From: Derxia lacustris
GTDB lineage: Bacteria; Pseudomonadota; Gammaproteobacteria; Burkholderiales; Burkholderiaceae_E
Length of the DNA stretch: 62,699 nucleotides
Direction of reading: 5' to 3'
Assembly (NCBI RefSeq): GCF_002105195.1
Contig: NZ_MUHU01000029.1
Span: 1-62,699 of the forward strand
Part shown: positions 1-10,065 of the stretch, in pieces
Layout: the number at the start of each line of letters is the position of its first letter
How positions within the stretch are numbered: the first letter of the stretch is position 1
Program-made: the position numbers and the translations under genes
Notes under the pieces: generated by a model
Told to the model about the DNA's origin: nothing
Database searches by the model: none
The model's input: only the letters and a program-made list of their open reading frames with translations

Positions 1-110
1 GGCGTGGGGTGCGTCGACGGCGGGGTCGAAGGTGGATAAGCGGCGGTCTGTGCAGGCTTCAGGTCGGGCATCGCTCGCTGGCAAGCGTGGCGACCGATGC
101 AGGTCGGGCC
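1..110. other. Left edge, no gene seen
   Basis: No reading frame here looks like a protein. The long plus-strand frame crossing it is Arg/His/Gln-rich and is the antisense shadow of the MFS gene. Two short copies of CAGGTCGGGC occur (59-68 and 100-109), too little to call a repeat element. Confidence 0.5.
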
Positions 111-1337
111 TCATTGCCCGGCGCTGTGGCCGTCAACCCTGGCGCCTGCGCCCAAGCGCTTCACCGCCCGCATCGCCGCCAGCGAGAACACCGCCGCCAG
201 CCCGCCGAACATCAGCATCAAGCCTTCCCCGCCGAGCCGCCCCACCGCCACCCCCCCCGCCCCCGGCCCCAGCAGATTCCCCGCGCCCCACAGCAACCCC
301 AGCGCCGCATTCGCCGCGACCAGCCGCCCGCCGCCGTAATGGCTGCCGGTCAGCACCATCGCCAAGGTGTACGTGCCGCCGGCCGCCGCGCCCATCACGC
401 AGAGCAGCGGCCAAAGCAGCCAGTCGGCGCCGCTGCCGGCGGCCAGCGGCAGCGCGAAGGCGGCGAGCGTCATCGCCGCGCCGCAGCCGGCATGCACGCG
501 GGCGCGGCCGATGCGGTCGGACAGCCAGCCGAGCGGAATCTGCATCGCGGCGTCGCTCCAGAACACCGCGCTAATCATCAGCGCCGAGCGCGCCTCGCCA
601 AAGCCGTGCGCGAGGCCGTAGACCGGCATCAGTGCCAGCACTGTGCCGTCGAACACGGCAAACAGCAGCACGCCGGCGGCGATGGACGGCGTGGCGCGCA
701 GCAGCATGGCCAGCCCGGCGAGGCCGCCGCCGGCTTCCTCGGCGTCGTGCTCGAAGTCGCCGCGCGTGGCCAGCACGAAGCCGCAGGCGACCAGATGCAG
801 CGCCGTCACCAGCCCGAGCGCGGCCCAGCCGTCGGCACCCAGCCCCGCGAGCAGCCCCGGTCCGGCGGCCTGGCACAGCGTGTAGATGGTCGCGTACAGC
901 GCCACGAGGCGGCCGCGCCGGCGCTCGTCGGCCAGATGGTTGAGCCAGGCTTCGCCGAGCACCACGCCCACGCCGTCGCAGCAGCCCATGAGCAGGCGCG
1001 CGGCGATCCACACCGGCAGGCTGGCGCTGGCGCCGAGCGCAAAGGTGGCGAGCATCGAGCCGAGCGTGGCGAGCAGCATCAGCCGCTTGACCGTGCCGAG
1101 CCGCGTGAGCAGCGGCGACGCCAGCGCGCCGAGCGTCAGCCCCACGGCCGGCAGCGCCGCCATCAGGCCGATGGCTTCGGCGGAATGGCCGGCGGCGGTC
1201 ATGCGCACGGTGACCAGCGGCGCGGTCAGGCCGGTGGCGATGCCGACGATGGCGATGCTGGAGATGACGGCGGCCAGATCGGCGTGGCGCGTGGCCGTGG
1301 CTGGCGCGGCGGGGAGGGCGTGTTGCTGGAGGGACAT
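111..1337 (-). CDS. MFS transporter
   Basis: Predicted inner-membrane major facilitator superfamily transporter of 408 aa, the usual size for 12 helices. Hydrophobic segments cover nearly the whole protein. The loop between helices 8 and 9 carries GWLSDRIGRARV, the conserved D-R-x-G-R motif of the family; the equivalent loop between helices 2 and 3 is degenerate (LTRLGTVKRLM). The general look is that of the YcaD-like branch, but the substrate cannot be inferred. The ATG at 1337 has no strong Shine-Dalgarno sequence. It is the last gene of a long co-directional minus-strand run, 53 bp beyond the VOC gene, so it may be read from the same transcript. Confidence 0.85.
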   Translation of the reverse strand: MSLQQHALPAAPATATRHADLAAVISSIAIVGIATGLTAPLVTVRMTAAGHSAEAIGLMAALPAVGLTLGALASPLLTRLGTVKRLMLLATLGSMLATFALGASASLPVWIAARLLMGCCDGVGVVLGEAWLNHLADERRRGRLVALYATIYTLCQAAGPGLLAGLGADGWAALGLVTALHLVACGFVLATRGDFEHDAEEAGGGLAGLAMLLRATPSIAAGVLLFAVFDGTVLALMPVYGLAHGFGEARSALMISAVFWSDAAMQIPLGWLSDRIGRARVHAGCGAAMTLAAFALPLAAGSGADWLLWPLLCVMGAAAGGTYTLAMVLTGSHYGGGRLVAANAALGLLWGAGNLLGPGAGGVAVGRLGGEGLMLMFGGLAAVFSLAAMRAVKRLGAGARVDGHSAGQ

Positions 1338-1390
1338 CGCGGGCGGTCACGGAAGCGGGGCGCGGATTGTGCCCGCGCGCCGCTGCCGTC

Positions 1391-1780
1391 CTAGCCCGGC
1401 GCGATCTCGTTCGAGACCTCGATGAGATTGCCGTCCGGGTCGCGGAAGTAGACCGACAGGATCGGCCCGCGCGCGCCGGTGCGCCGCACCGGTCCGTCTT
1501 CGATGGCGACGCCGGCGCGGCCGAGTTCGGCGATCACCGCGTCGAGCGGCGTGACGGCGATGAAGCACAGGTCGGCCGAGCCGCGCGTGGGCGCGGCGGC
1601 CTTGGGCTCGAACTCGCGGCCGGCCTGATGCAGGTTGATCTTCTGCCGGCCAAAGGCGAGCGCCTTGCGGCCGGCACCGAAGCTGACGACCTCGAAGCCC
1701 AGCACCCGGGCGTAGAAGTCGCAGCTCGCGTCGATGCTGGCGACGGTGAGCACGAGATGGTCGAGACGGTCGATCTGCAT
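1391..1780 (-). CDS. VOC family (glyoxalase-like) protein
   Basis: Small vicinal-oxygen-chelate fold protein of 129 aa. The beta-alpha-beta-beta-beta repeats are recognisable: RLDHLVLTV at the N-terminus (metal-ligand His8), a central INLHQAG, and the C-terminal strand DPDGNLIEV with the usual metal-binding Glu. Members act as glyoxalases, dioxygenases or drug-binding resistance proteins; nothing here decides between them. The ATG at 1780 is preceded by GGAG at 6 nt spacing. It lies 24 bp downstream of the 1053-aa envelope protein and 53 bp upstream of the MFS gene, on the same strand. Confidence 0.85.
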   Translation of the reverse strand: MQIDRLDHLVLTVASIDASCDFYARVLGFEVVSFGAGRKALAFGRQKINLHQAGREFEPKAAAPTRGSADLCFIAVTPLDAVIAELGRAGVAIEDGPVRRTGARGPILSVYFRDPDGNLIEVSNEIAPG

Positions 1781-1804
1781 GGCGGGCTCCGGTGGCGGCG
1801 GCAG

Positions 1805-4800
1805 TCAGGACTGGCGCCAGAGCGGATTGTTCACGCACTCGATCGCGCCGGCCGGGAAGGCCGACAGCTTGACCCGGTCGTCGCCCTGATTGCCGCCGAG
1901 CAGCACCACGCGGCCACCGTTGTCGCCGACGTAAAAGCCGACGTGATGCCGGTTCTCGCCCACGCTCACCACGACGATGTCGCCGCGCTTGCGGTCGGTG
2001 GCGTTGGTGCGCCTGGCCAGTTCCGGCGGGCTTCCGGCGTCCTGCCATTGGGCCCAGCTGTTGGCCAGTCCGGGGCTGGCGGGCGGGGCCGGCAGGGCGG
2101 CAAATGCCCGGCTCGCACCGGCAAGCATCAGGCTGCCGCCGGCGGCGGCCACCTCGGCGTTGAAGCGCGTGAGCACCCAGGTGACGAAGGCGCCGCACCA
2201 GGCGGTGGCATCGCCGTGGTCGCCGAAACCGGGCGCCACCGCATCGAGGTATTCGCAGATGCGCGGATTGCTGGCGTCGCGGGTATGGCGGTTGCGCTCG
2301 ACCTGTCCGAGCTCGCCATAGGCCCAGTCGAGCCAGGGCGCCTCGTCGCGCAGATGGCGCGCGGCGAGGGCGCTGGCCGGGGCGGCCGGCGGCGAGCCGA
2401 CGGTCGTGGTCGGCAGCACCGATGTGCCCTGATAGCCGAGCAGCTCGCGGTTGAGTTCGTCGTCGATCTCGTCAAGGCTGGCCGGCGCATTTTCCGCCAG
2501 CCTGGGCAGCGCCAGATCGCAATCGCGCGGCGCCAAGCCGCTGGCGGCGGCGAGCGCCGCCGCGCGTTCCTTCTTGAGCCGGTAAAGCACGACCAGCGCG
2601 CGCAGATCGGCATCGAAGCGGCCGGCGCTGCCGGCGCCGCTGCGGAAGTCGAAATCGAGCAGCGTGGCGAGCGTGGCGCCGAGGCCGCTGGCGCCGCCGC
2701 CGAGCGTGCCGCCGGCGCGCAGCCGGGTGCCGGCACTGGCGGCCGAGCTGGCGCCGGCGATGGCCGGGCGCTGCATGATGGCTTCGTAGAGCGTGGGCGT
2801 GAGCTGGTCGAGCAGCGGCGTATAGCCGTTGTCGTTCTGCCACTTGTTAAGCGCGATGCGGGTTTCGCGGTCGAGCACGCTCGACGGCGCGACGCCGAGC
2901 CGGACCTGGAGCGCGGCGATCTCGCGCCGCGTGAGCTGGCTCTCGAAATCGTTGAGCCCGGCCGCCATGCCGGCCGGCGCATCGCTGCTTTTGGCTGCCG
3001 CTGCGCCGCCTCCGCCACTGCCATCCGCCGGCGGGGTGGCGATGGACGGCAGCGGCGCATTGCCGGTGCCCTTGGCGGCGGTTTCCTCATCGGCGCGCAG
3101 GCGGCCGGCGGCGCGCAGCTTGACCACGCGGCTCAGCACGTCGAACCAGAACGGCGCGCCAAGTGCGATGAAGGCGGTGGTCAGCACCAGGCCGGCGAGG
3201 ACGCGCAGCCAGTTCAGGCTGCCGCTGCTCTGCATCGCCATCGAGCGTAGGCCGATCTCGGCGCGCTCGTCGACCTTGGCGGTGCAGAGCCAGCCGTCGG
3301 GCTGAGGCTTTGCCGGATCGAGGCTGACGGTCACGGGGCGGTAGGCCGTCCGGCTGCATTCGGTCACGCATTGCTGACAGCTTTGGCCGGAATCGGGCGT
3401 GTTGCCCTCGGCCTTGGCAAGTGCGACGGCGGCTGCGGGCGCCTCGCAGCTCTTGCGGCAGACCTGCTCGCAGCGGGTGATCTGGGTCAGACCGATTTCG
3501 GTGCCGCGCTCGGTCGCGCCGGGCAGCGGGCCGACCGCCACCTTGCAGAACTGCGCCGCCTTGTTGGTCGGCGTCCAGCCGATCGGCAGGCTGGCCAGCA
3601 GATTGCCCCGGTCGCCCATGCAGTCGCGGATCGCCGCGAGGCTGGATTCGCTCCGGGCGCATTCGGCGAACAGCTCCGGATTGCGCGCAAACAGCCGCGC
3701 GAGCCGCTGGTTCGGCCGCTCCTGGCCGATCAGCGTGATGAGCGCCGCCTTGGCTTCCTCCAGAAAGCCGGCGGCTTCGCCCATTGCGCGCCGCACGTCT
3801 TCGGACTTGCTCACGGTGCGCGCCGCGCGCACCCAGGCCGAGATGTGGGCGAGGCAGGCATGGGCATGGCGCAGGGTGGTGTAGGTCTCGCTCTCGTTGG
3901 CCGGCTTGTCGGTCGTCCGACCCGATACCGGCGACGGGTAATGGCCGAGCGCCACTTCCACCGCCGGCAGCACCGCGAAGGGGATGACTTCGAGCCAGCT
4001 TTTCGGCTCGGACAGATAGGCGCTGGCGAGCTTGTCGGCTTCCGTGGCGTTGGGGTCGCCGTCCTTCTTTGGCCCGTCGTTGGCCGAGCCGCCGCGTTCG
4101 CCCTTGGCGATGTAGCCCGGAATCGCGCAATAGGTCTTCACGTCGCCGAGCCGGTATTGCAGCTGGGCGATGTCCTTGTCCTGCATGAAGGCCGGGCGCA
4201 GCCGGTTGTAGGCATCGGTCAGGCTGGCCGACAGGCGCGCTTCGGGCGCCTGGGCCGAGCCGGTGGCGGGGCGCGGATCGGGCTTGCCTTCGCGCTCGGC
4301 GGCGACGCGCTCGCCCAGGTTGGCCAGCGCGGCACGGGCTTCGGGCTCGCTGGCCAGCCGCTCGACGATGTTGAGGCTGTCGAGGTTGAGGCTGGCCGCC
4401 ACCGCAAAGCCGATCAGGAAGGTTGCCTTGGCGCTGCGGCGCCGGAACCAGCCGTTGGCGCGGTCGCCGATCAGGCTGAACCAGGCCGCGATGGCGTTCT
4501 CGAAGCCGGTCCAGTCGCCCTCGTGGCCGACCGCCAGCCCGCGCAGCGTCTTGCGGATGCGGGTGGCGTCGGAATCGTCCTGGTTGCCGTCGAGCGCATC
4601 GAGGAAGGCGCTCGGCGTGGCATGGCTGTCGGACGGCGGGCGGCCGCCGCTGGCCGGATCGAGTTCCATCAGCAGGGCGCGCGCGAACACGTCGGGCGGA
4701 ATCTCGGACGGGCCGCGCGCCAACCAGCTGTCGGGATCGGCGGGCTTGTCGCCGGCCGACAGCGCGAACACCAGCGGATTGGCCAGCACCCGCTCGCGCA

Positions 4801-4966
4801 GGTCGCGACTGCGTCCGCAGGCTTCGAGCAGCATGCGGTAGAGCACGACCGAACGGCCCTTGAACAGCGTGCCGTCGATGGCTTCCTGCAGCGAGGTGAC
4901 CAGCAGGGCCACCACGGCGTAGATCAGCACCAGGCCGATCACCAGGTCGAGGATGTCGTTGTCCAT
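1805..4966 (-). CDS. Large membrane protein with peptidoglycan-binding and TIGR02594/CHAP-like domains
   Basis: A 1053-aa multidomain envelope protein. Residues 1-620 resemble an uncharacterised bacterial membrane-protein family: TM near 7-25, the segment GWFRRRSAKATFLIGFAVAA near 172-191, and a last helix near 585-605 followed by GAPFWFDVLSRVV. Between them is a soluble stretch with a cysteine cluster at about 499-538. A Gly/Ala linker (about 640-670) leads to a peptidoglycan-binding-like three-helix unit (about 674-732). The C-terminus (about 875-1053) looks like the TIGR02594/NlpC-P60-type amidase fold, with candidate nucleophile Cys924 in AWCGAF and His1007/1008 in RHHVGFYVG. It starts 6 bp after the protease/SleB gene, so it is almost certainly co-transcribed. 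Inferred role: a membrane-tethered peptidoglycan hydrolase or sensor. Family assignments are from pattern recognition only. Confidence 0.8.
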   Translation of the reverse strand: MDNDILDLVIGLVLIYAVVALLVTSLQEAIDGTLFKGRSVVLYRMLLEACGRSRDLRERVLANPLVFALSAGDKPADPDSWLARGPSEIPPDVFARALLMELDPASGGRPPSDSHATPSAFLDALDGNQDDSDATRIRKTLRGLAVGHEGDWTGFENAIAAWFSLIGDRANGWFRRRSAKATFLIGFAVAASLNLDSLNIVERLASEPEARAALANLGERVAAEREGKPDPRPATGSAQAPEARLSASLTDAYNRLRPAFMQDKDIAQLQYRLGDVKTYCAIPGYIAKGERGGSANDGPKKDGDPNATEADKLASAYLSEPKSWLEVIPFAVLPAVEVALGHYPSPVSGRTTDKPANESETYTTLRHAHACLAHISAWVRAARTVSKSEDVRRAMGEAAGFLEEAKAALITLIGQERPNQRLARLFARNPELFAECARSESSLAAIRDCMGDRGNLLASLPIGWTPTNKAAQFCKVAVGPLPGATERGTEIGLTQITRCEQVCRKSCEAPAAAVALAKAEGNTPDSGQSCQQCVTECSRTAYRPVTVSLDPAKPQPDGWLCTAKVDERAEIGLRSMAMQSSGSLNWLRVLAGLVLTTAFIALGAPFWFDVLSRVVKLRAAGRLRADEETAAKGTGNAPLPSIATPPADGSGGGGAAAAKSSDAPAGMAAGLNDFESQLTRREIAALQVRLGVAPSSVLDRETRIALNKWQNDNGYTPLLDQLTPTLYEAIMQRPAIAGASSAASAGTRLRAGGTLGGGASGLGATLATLLDFDFRSGAGSAGRFDADLRALVVLYRLKKERAAALAAASGLAPRDCDLALPRLAENAPASLDEIDDELNRELLGYQGTSVLPTTTVGSPPAAPASALAARHLRDEAPWLDWAYGELGQVERNRHTRDASNPRICEYLDAVAPGFGDHGDATAWCGAFVTWVLTRFNAEVAAAGGSLMLAGASRAFAALPAPPASPGLANSWAQWQDAGSPPELARRTNATDRKRGDIVVVSVGENRHHVGFYVGDNGGRVVLLGGNQGDDRVKLSAFPAGAIECVNNPLWRQS

Positions 4967-4972
4967 GGCGGA

Positions 4973-6439
4973 TCAGGCGATGTCGTTGAAGAAGGCGTGG
5001 TTGCCGATGACGGCGCTCGGCGACTTGCCGCGCGCCCAGTAGGTGAGCTCGCGCGCGGCCCGGGTCACGTAATGGCGCGCGCCGCGGGTCGGGTCGGCGA
5101 TGCCGCCGTCGAGCAGCCGCTCGGCGATGGCGCGGGCGCGCCGATAGTCGTCGTCGGGCCGGGCGTCGAGCGCTTCGAGCTTGCGGCGATTGGGATCGTC
5201 GAGGTTCCAGCAGCTGAACTGTTTCGGGTCGAGGCAGACCGCCGAATGCGTGGTGCGGCCGCGATAGCCGCTGCGCTTGCGGTTGTCGATCACGCAGGCG
5301 ACGGCTTCCATGCCGGCCTGCGATTCGCCGCGCGCCTCGCCCCACAGCGTCTTGGCGACGATCTCGATCTCGCGTGCGCGGAAGGCGGCATCGGGCCGGG
5401 CCGGCGTCGGCTCGGGCGCGAAGGCGCTGGCCGGCGGCGTGGCGCTGCGCTGCGCGAGGCGCGGCCGGTCGGCCTCGGTGAGCGTGGCCGGATCGTTGCG
5501 CAGATAGGGCTTGACGCTGTACCAGTCGAGCACCGGCGCGATGCGGCCGAACACCGCATTGGCGCCCTGGCTGGCGAGCGGATCGATCTCGCCGATGTGC
5601 ATGCCGAGCAGGGCATCGTCGGCGGTCCAGACGGCGCCGCCGCTGTCGCCGGGCCGGGTCGGCGCGCGGGTGGCGTAACCCACGGCGTCGAGCAGGAAGT
5701 AGTCGGGATAGTCGTCGCCATCGGGGATGCTGACCTTGCCCGACCAGTTGATGCGCAGCGCGCCGGCCAGCGGCCCGTCGGTGCGGCGCAGGCTTACTGC
5801 GCGGTCGGGCGCGAGCTGGTCGTCGATGCCGGTCGGCAGCGCATCGGGCCGGGCGGCGAGCAGTTCGCGCAGCTCGGCGAGTACCAGCGCATCGATCTCG
5901 ATCAGGCCGGCGTCGATCGGGCTGCGCGGCAGCTCGGCGGCATCGAGGCCGACGGCGGGCTGCCATTCGCGCAGCTTGCCGGCGAGGTCGAGCGCGCGGT
6001 CGCCAAAGCTGAGCGCGAACCGGTCGTCCCAGCGCGCGCGGGCATCGGGTGCCAGCACATGGCCGGCGCTGAGCAGGTAGTTGCGGTTGGGCGCGAGCCG
6101 GTCGCGCACCAGACAGGTGGCGGTGCCGGTGCCGGTCGGCACGGCCAGGCGTTCGAGGCCGATGGCGTTCTGCGCCCGCGCCGGCGCGGCGCGCAGCCGG
6201 CGCAGCCGCAGCGGCGGCAGCCCGGGCGCCAGCTGCCAGCGGGCCGGCAGCGCCGCGAGCGGAATGCCGTCGGCGACGGCAAGGCTGAATTCCCAGCGCG
6301 CCGGATCGAGCGGCAGGGCAATGGCATGCACCGCGCCGGCATCGAGCCAGTCGGGCAGACCCCGGGCCAGCCCAGCCAGCTGGCGCCCGGCGTGGCGGAA
6401 CGCGGCTTGCAGCGCGCGGCGTGCGCGGGCGGCGCTCAT
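4973..6439 (-). CDS. Trypsin-like protease fused to SleB-type cell-wall hydrolase
   Basis: A 488-aa two-domain protein. Residues about 90-300 form a chymotrypsin/V8-like serine protease with candidate triad His127 (LLSAGHVL), Asp176 (SPIDAGL) and Ser266 (PGDSGGAVW). Residues about 357-488 match cell-wall hydrolase SleB (Hydrolase_2): catalytic Glu368 in LWGEARGE, then the family's YRGRTTHSA and GARHYVT blocks. A Pro/Ala-rich linker (about 330-350) joins them. No signal peptide or membrane helix is visible, odd for a peptidoglycan-directed enzyme. The start at 6439 was chosen because its ATG overlaps the upstream lipoprotein stop (ATGA); the same frame stays open further upstream but reads as an Arg-rich shadow. 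It is the middle gene of the envelope cassette. Confidence 0.82.
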   Translation of the reverse strand: MSAARARRALQAAFRHAGRQLAGLARGLPDWLDAGAVHAIALPLDPARWEFSLAVADGIPLAALPARWQLAPGLPPLRLRRLRAAPARAQNAIGLERLAVPTGTGTATCLVRDRLAPNRNYLLSAGHVLAPDARARWDDRFALSFGDRALDLAGKLREWQPAVGLDAAELPRSPIDAGLIEIDALVLAELRELLAARPDALPTGIDDQLAPDRAVSLRRTDGPLAGALRINWSGKVSIPDGDDYPDYFLLDAVGYATRAPTRPGDSGGAVWTADDALLGMHIGEIDPLASQGANAVFGRIAPVLDWYSVKPYLRNDPATLTEADRPRLAQRSATPPASAFAPEPTPARPDAAFRAREIEIVAKTLWGEARGESQAGMEAVACVIDNRKRSGYRGRTTHSAVCLDPKQFSCWNLDDPNRRKLEALDARPDDDYRRARAIAERLLDGGIADPTRGARHYVTRAARELTYWARGKSPSAVIGNHAFFNDIA

Positions 6440-7806
6440 GGCGTGGCTCCGGCGGCGGGCTTGGCCGGCAGGCCGAGCGCGGCGGCGCTGCCGAACAGGT
6501 CGGCGCTGCAATTGGCGCGCAGGGCTTCGGCCGTGACGCTGGCGCGCCGGGCCTCGTGGTCGGTCTGCCATTGCCGGGCCACGCCGATGGCATCGAGCAG
6601 GGTGGCGCGGGTGTCGCCGAGCAGCTTCCGCAATTCCTTCATCGAGCAATCGTCGAAGGCCGACAGGTCGCTGGCGTTGAGCGGCTCGGCGGGCTTGCGC
6701 GCGCCCTGTCCGGTGGCTATGCCGTTCTGGACATTGGGCAGGCCTTGCTTGATCGCAGCCACTTCGGTGGCGAGCTCAGCCACGATCTTGGCGAACTGGT
6801 CAGGCTTGGCCAGCGCAGGTGCGCGATCGTTGAGCGCTTGCAGCAGCCGCCGGTTCACTTCCGAAACGCGCTGGCGCAGGTGCGGGCCGGCGTCGCGCAA
6901 CTCGGCGTCGATGGCGCGCAGCTTGGCCAGCTCCCTGCGTCCGCTTTCCAGGTCTTCGCGTTCCAGCGCCTGGAGCTTGAGCAGGCTGTCCTTGTAGCTG
7001 GGGCCGCTTGAGCCGCTGGCGGTTGCCGCCCCGACTTCGTTGAGGCGCTTCTGTAGCGTGGTCGGTGCCGGGCCGCCCGCCTTGCGCACGCGCGGCCGAG
7101 CCGAGAGCTGCAGGCTGTTGAAGTTTCTTTCGTATTCGCGCAGGCCACGGTCGAGTTGGTCGATGGCCAGCGCCAGCCCGTAGCCGCTGGCCGAGTACCA
7201 GCCGGCTTCGTGCGCGCGACACACGCTCGACCCAGCCGAACAGTTGCGGTCACCGGCCGGATAGAGATCGACGCTCGCCAGCGTCATCGCGCACGAGGTC
7301 TGGCGCGCGGCTTCGAGATAGAGCTTGTCGCGGTCGGGGATGCCGGAGGACAGCAGGCCGTAGGTGCCGAGCGCGACGGCGGCGGCGTCGCGCGTGAGGC
7401 TGGCCGACGGATCGGCGAGCAGCGCGGCGCCGACCAGCGCGCCGAGCGGATAGAGCAGGGCGTTGTAGGCGCTGGCGATCTGCATGCGCTCGACGCCGAG
7501 CCGGGTCAGCTGGCGCCGGCGCAGGTCGGCATCCCACAGGTCGTGGCCGAGGCCGGCGGCGTAGTCGTCGAGCCGGGTTGGCGGTGGCTGGCAGGCGTCG
7601 CGCGTGTCGCCGGCGATGCAGTCGGTGGGCCGGCTGGCCGCCTGCCCGTCGTTGCGGCCGAAGAAGCGGTCGTCGTCCTGCGATGGCACCGGGTTGAGCA
7701 CGCTGCATGCCGCCAGCGCGGCGACCGCGAGCCAGGTCATGCCGGCCCGCAGGCCATGCCGGCGCGCGCCGGGTGTGATGAATGCTGCCGTGTCGATCCG
7801 CGCCAT
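6436..7806 (-). CDS. Putative lipoprotein, first gene of envelope cassette
   Basis: A 456-aa protein with a lipoprotein signal: hydrophobic WLAVAALAAC ending in lipobox Cys34. If the internal ATG at 7740 is the true start, the signal is a compact 12 residues, a little short; the ATG at 7806 gives a longer basic n-region. A hydrophobic stretch near 115-130 may insert in or pack on membrane. The part after about residue 225 is rich in charged residues with heptad-like Leu/Ala spacing, suggesting coiled coil. Cysteines cluster near 170-195. I recognise no named family. Its stop overlaps the next gene by ATGA, which ties it to the protease/SleB protein. Confidence 0.75.
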   Translation of the reverse strand: MARIDTAAFITPGARRHGLRAGMTWLAVAALAACSVLNPVPSQDDDRFFGRNDGQAASRPTDCIAGDTRDACQPPPTRLDDYAAGLGHDLWDADLRRRQLTRLGVERMQIASAYNALLYPLGALVGAALLADPSASLTRDAAAVALGTYGLLSSGIPDRDKLYLEAARQTSCAMTLASVDLYPAGDRNCSAGSSVCRAHEAGWYSASGYGLALAIDQLDRGLREYERNFNSLQLSARPRVRKAGGPAPTTLQKRLNEVGAATASGSSGPSYKDSLLKLQALEREDLESGRRELAKLRAIDAELRDAGPHLRQRVSEVNRRLLQALNDRAPALAKPDQFAKIVAELATEVAAIKQGLPNVQNGIATGQGARKPAEPLNASDLSAFDDCSMKELRKLLGDTRATLLDAIGVARQWQTDHEARRASVTAEALRANCSADLFGSAAALGLPAKPAAGATP

Positions 7807-7923
7807 GCGGCCCCCGATGACGGTACGGCGGCCTCGATGCGGGCTGCCGGATTGTTGTCACCGAAGCATTCGATGCGGTTCTGGCACGCACCAGTTGGAC
7901 AAGCTTGGCCTACCCGAGCCGCC
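7807..7923. other. Gap between AbrB gene and envelope cassette
   Basis: A 117-bp co-directional gap. It should hold the promoter of the lipoprotein cassette if that is separate from the upstream ABC operon. I see no convincing hairpin plus T-run and no clear sigma-70 hexamers. Confidence 0.35.
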
Positions 7924-8939
7924 TCAGCTGTTGCGAGCGATCACCCGCGCGTGCATCGGCCCCGCCGACAGCACCACCAGCACCACTCGCATCACATGCG
8001 CCGCCACCACCACCGGCGTGCCCAGCCCCAGATTGCCCGCCGTCAGCGCCATCTCCGAGATGCCGCCCGGCGCGCCGGCCAGCACCAGCGTCGGCAGCGC
8101 CAGCCCCGATGCCGCCGCCACCGCCCAGGCGAGCAGCACGCACAGCGCCAGCGCGACCGCATTGCTCATCACCACCGCCGCGACGAAGCGTGGCGCGCCG
8201 GTCAGCATCGAGCGGTCGAAGCGCGCGCCGAGCGCGGCGCCGATCAGCACCTGCGCCGCATCCACCGCCGGCAGCGGCAGATGGCCGTCGAGCCCGCCCG
8301 CGCCGGCCGCCAGCGCCGCGCCGAACAGCGGCGCCAGCACCCACGCATTGGGAATGCCGGCGCGCGCCGCCAGCCAGCCGAGCGCCGCGTTGGCCGCCAG
8401 CAGCCCGGCCATCGCCGGCCACGCCAGCAGCGCGCCCGACACCTGCCAGCTGTCGCTGCCATGCACGCCCAGCAGCACGAACAGCGGCGGCAGCGTGACC
8501 ACCACGATGAGCACGCGCAGGCTTTGCGCAATGGCAACCCGGTCCACGCGCGCGCCGGCGCGCTCGGCCAGCACCGACATTTCCATCGCGCCGCCCGGCA
8601 TGCTGGCAAACCACGCCGTGCCCGCATCGAGCGCGCACCAGCGCCGCAGCAGCGCGCTGCCGACCCAGGCCAGCAGCGGCGCGCTCGCCGCGATGAGCAG
8701 CAGCCATCCGCCCACGCTGGCCACCGCGCCCAGCACCGGCGGGGTGAACTGCAAGCCGAGCGCAGTGCCGACGATCCACTGCCCGGCAAAGCGCCCGCGC
8801 CGGGGCGTGCTGCCGGTGCGCGGCCCCAGCCGCAGCGCCGCCATCACGAACAGCGAACCCAGCATCCACGGCAGCGGAATGTGCAGCGCGGCAAAGCCCG
8901 CGCCGCCGAGCGCGCAGGCCGCGAGCGTCAGCGCGTGCT

Positions 8940-8943
<4 letters not shown>
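7924..8943 (-). CDS. AbrB-family membrane permease
   Basis: An integral membrane protein of about 339 aa, made of two similar hydrophobic halves typical of the AbrB/Gate duplication family (annotated as putative ammonia monooxygenase or AbrB regulators). Each half has the family's signature region: IPLPWMLG near the N-terminus, and MPGGAMEMSVLAE, repeated as APGGISEMALTAG in the second half. The first in-frame ATG (MLGSLF) would delete the first helix. The best start is a CTG at 8943 that overlaps the ATPase stop codon; the nearest in-frame GTG lies about 40 codons inside the ATPase gene. Overlap with the ABC genes suggests translational coupling and a shared substrate, otherwise unknown. Confidence 0.75.
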
Positions 8944-10058
<1,115 letters not shown>

Positions 10059-10065
10059 GGCCGTC

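Noticed and set aside
9..1394. Long plus-strand frame (461 codons) opposite the MFS gene
   Set aside because: Its translation is Arg/His/Gln/Ala-rich without any fold pattern; the minus-strand frame has 12 clear membrane helices. High GC keeps antisense frames open.
3371..6997. Plus-strand frame of 1208 codons opposite the envelope cassette
   Set aside because: Gly/Ala/Arg-rich low-complexity shadow; the minus strand carries recognisable catalytic motifs.
1805..7806. Prophage lysis module
   Set aside because: SleB and TIGR02594-type domains occur in phages, but no holin, terminase, tail, capsid or integrase gene is nearby.
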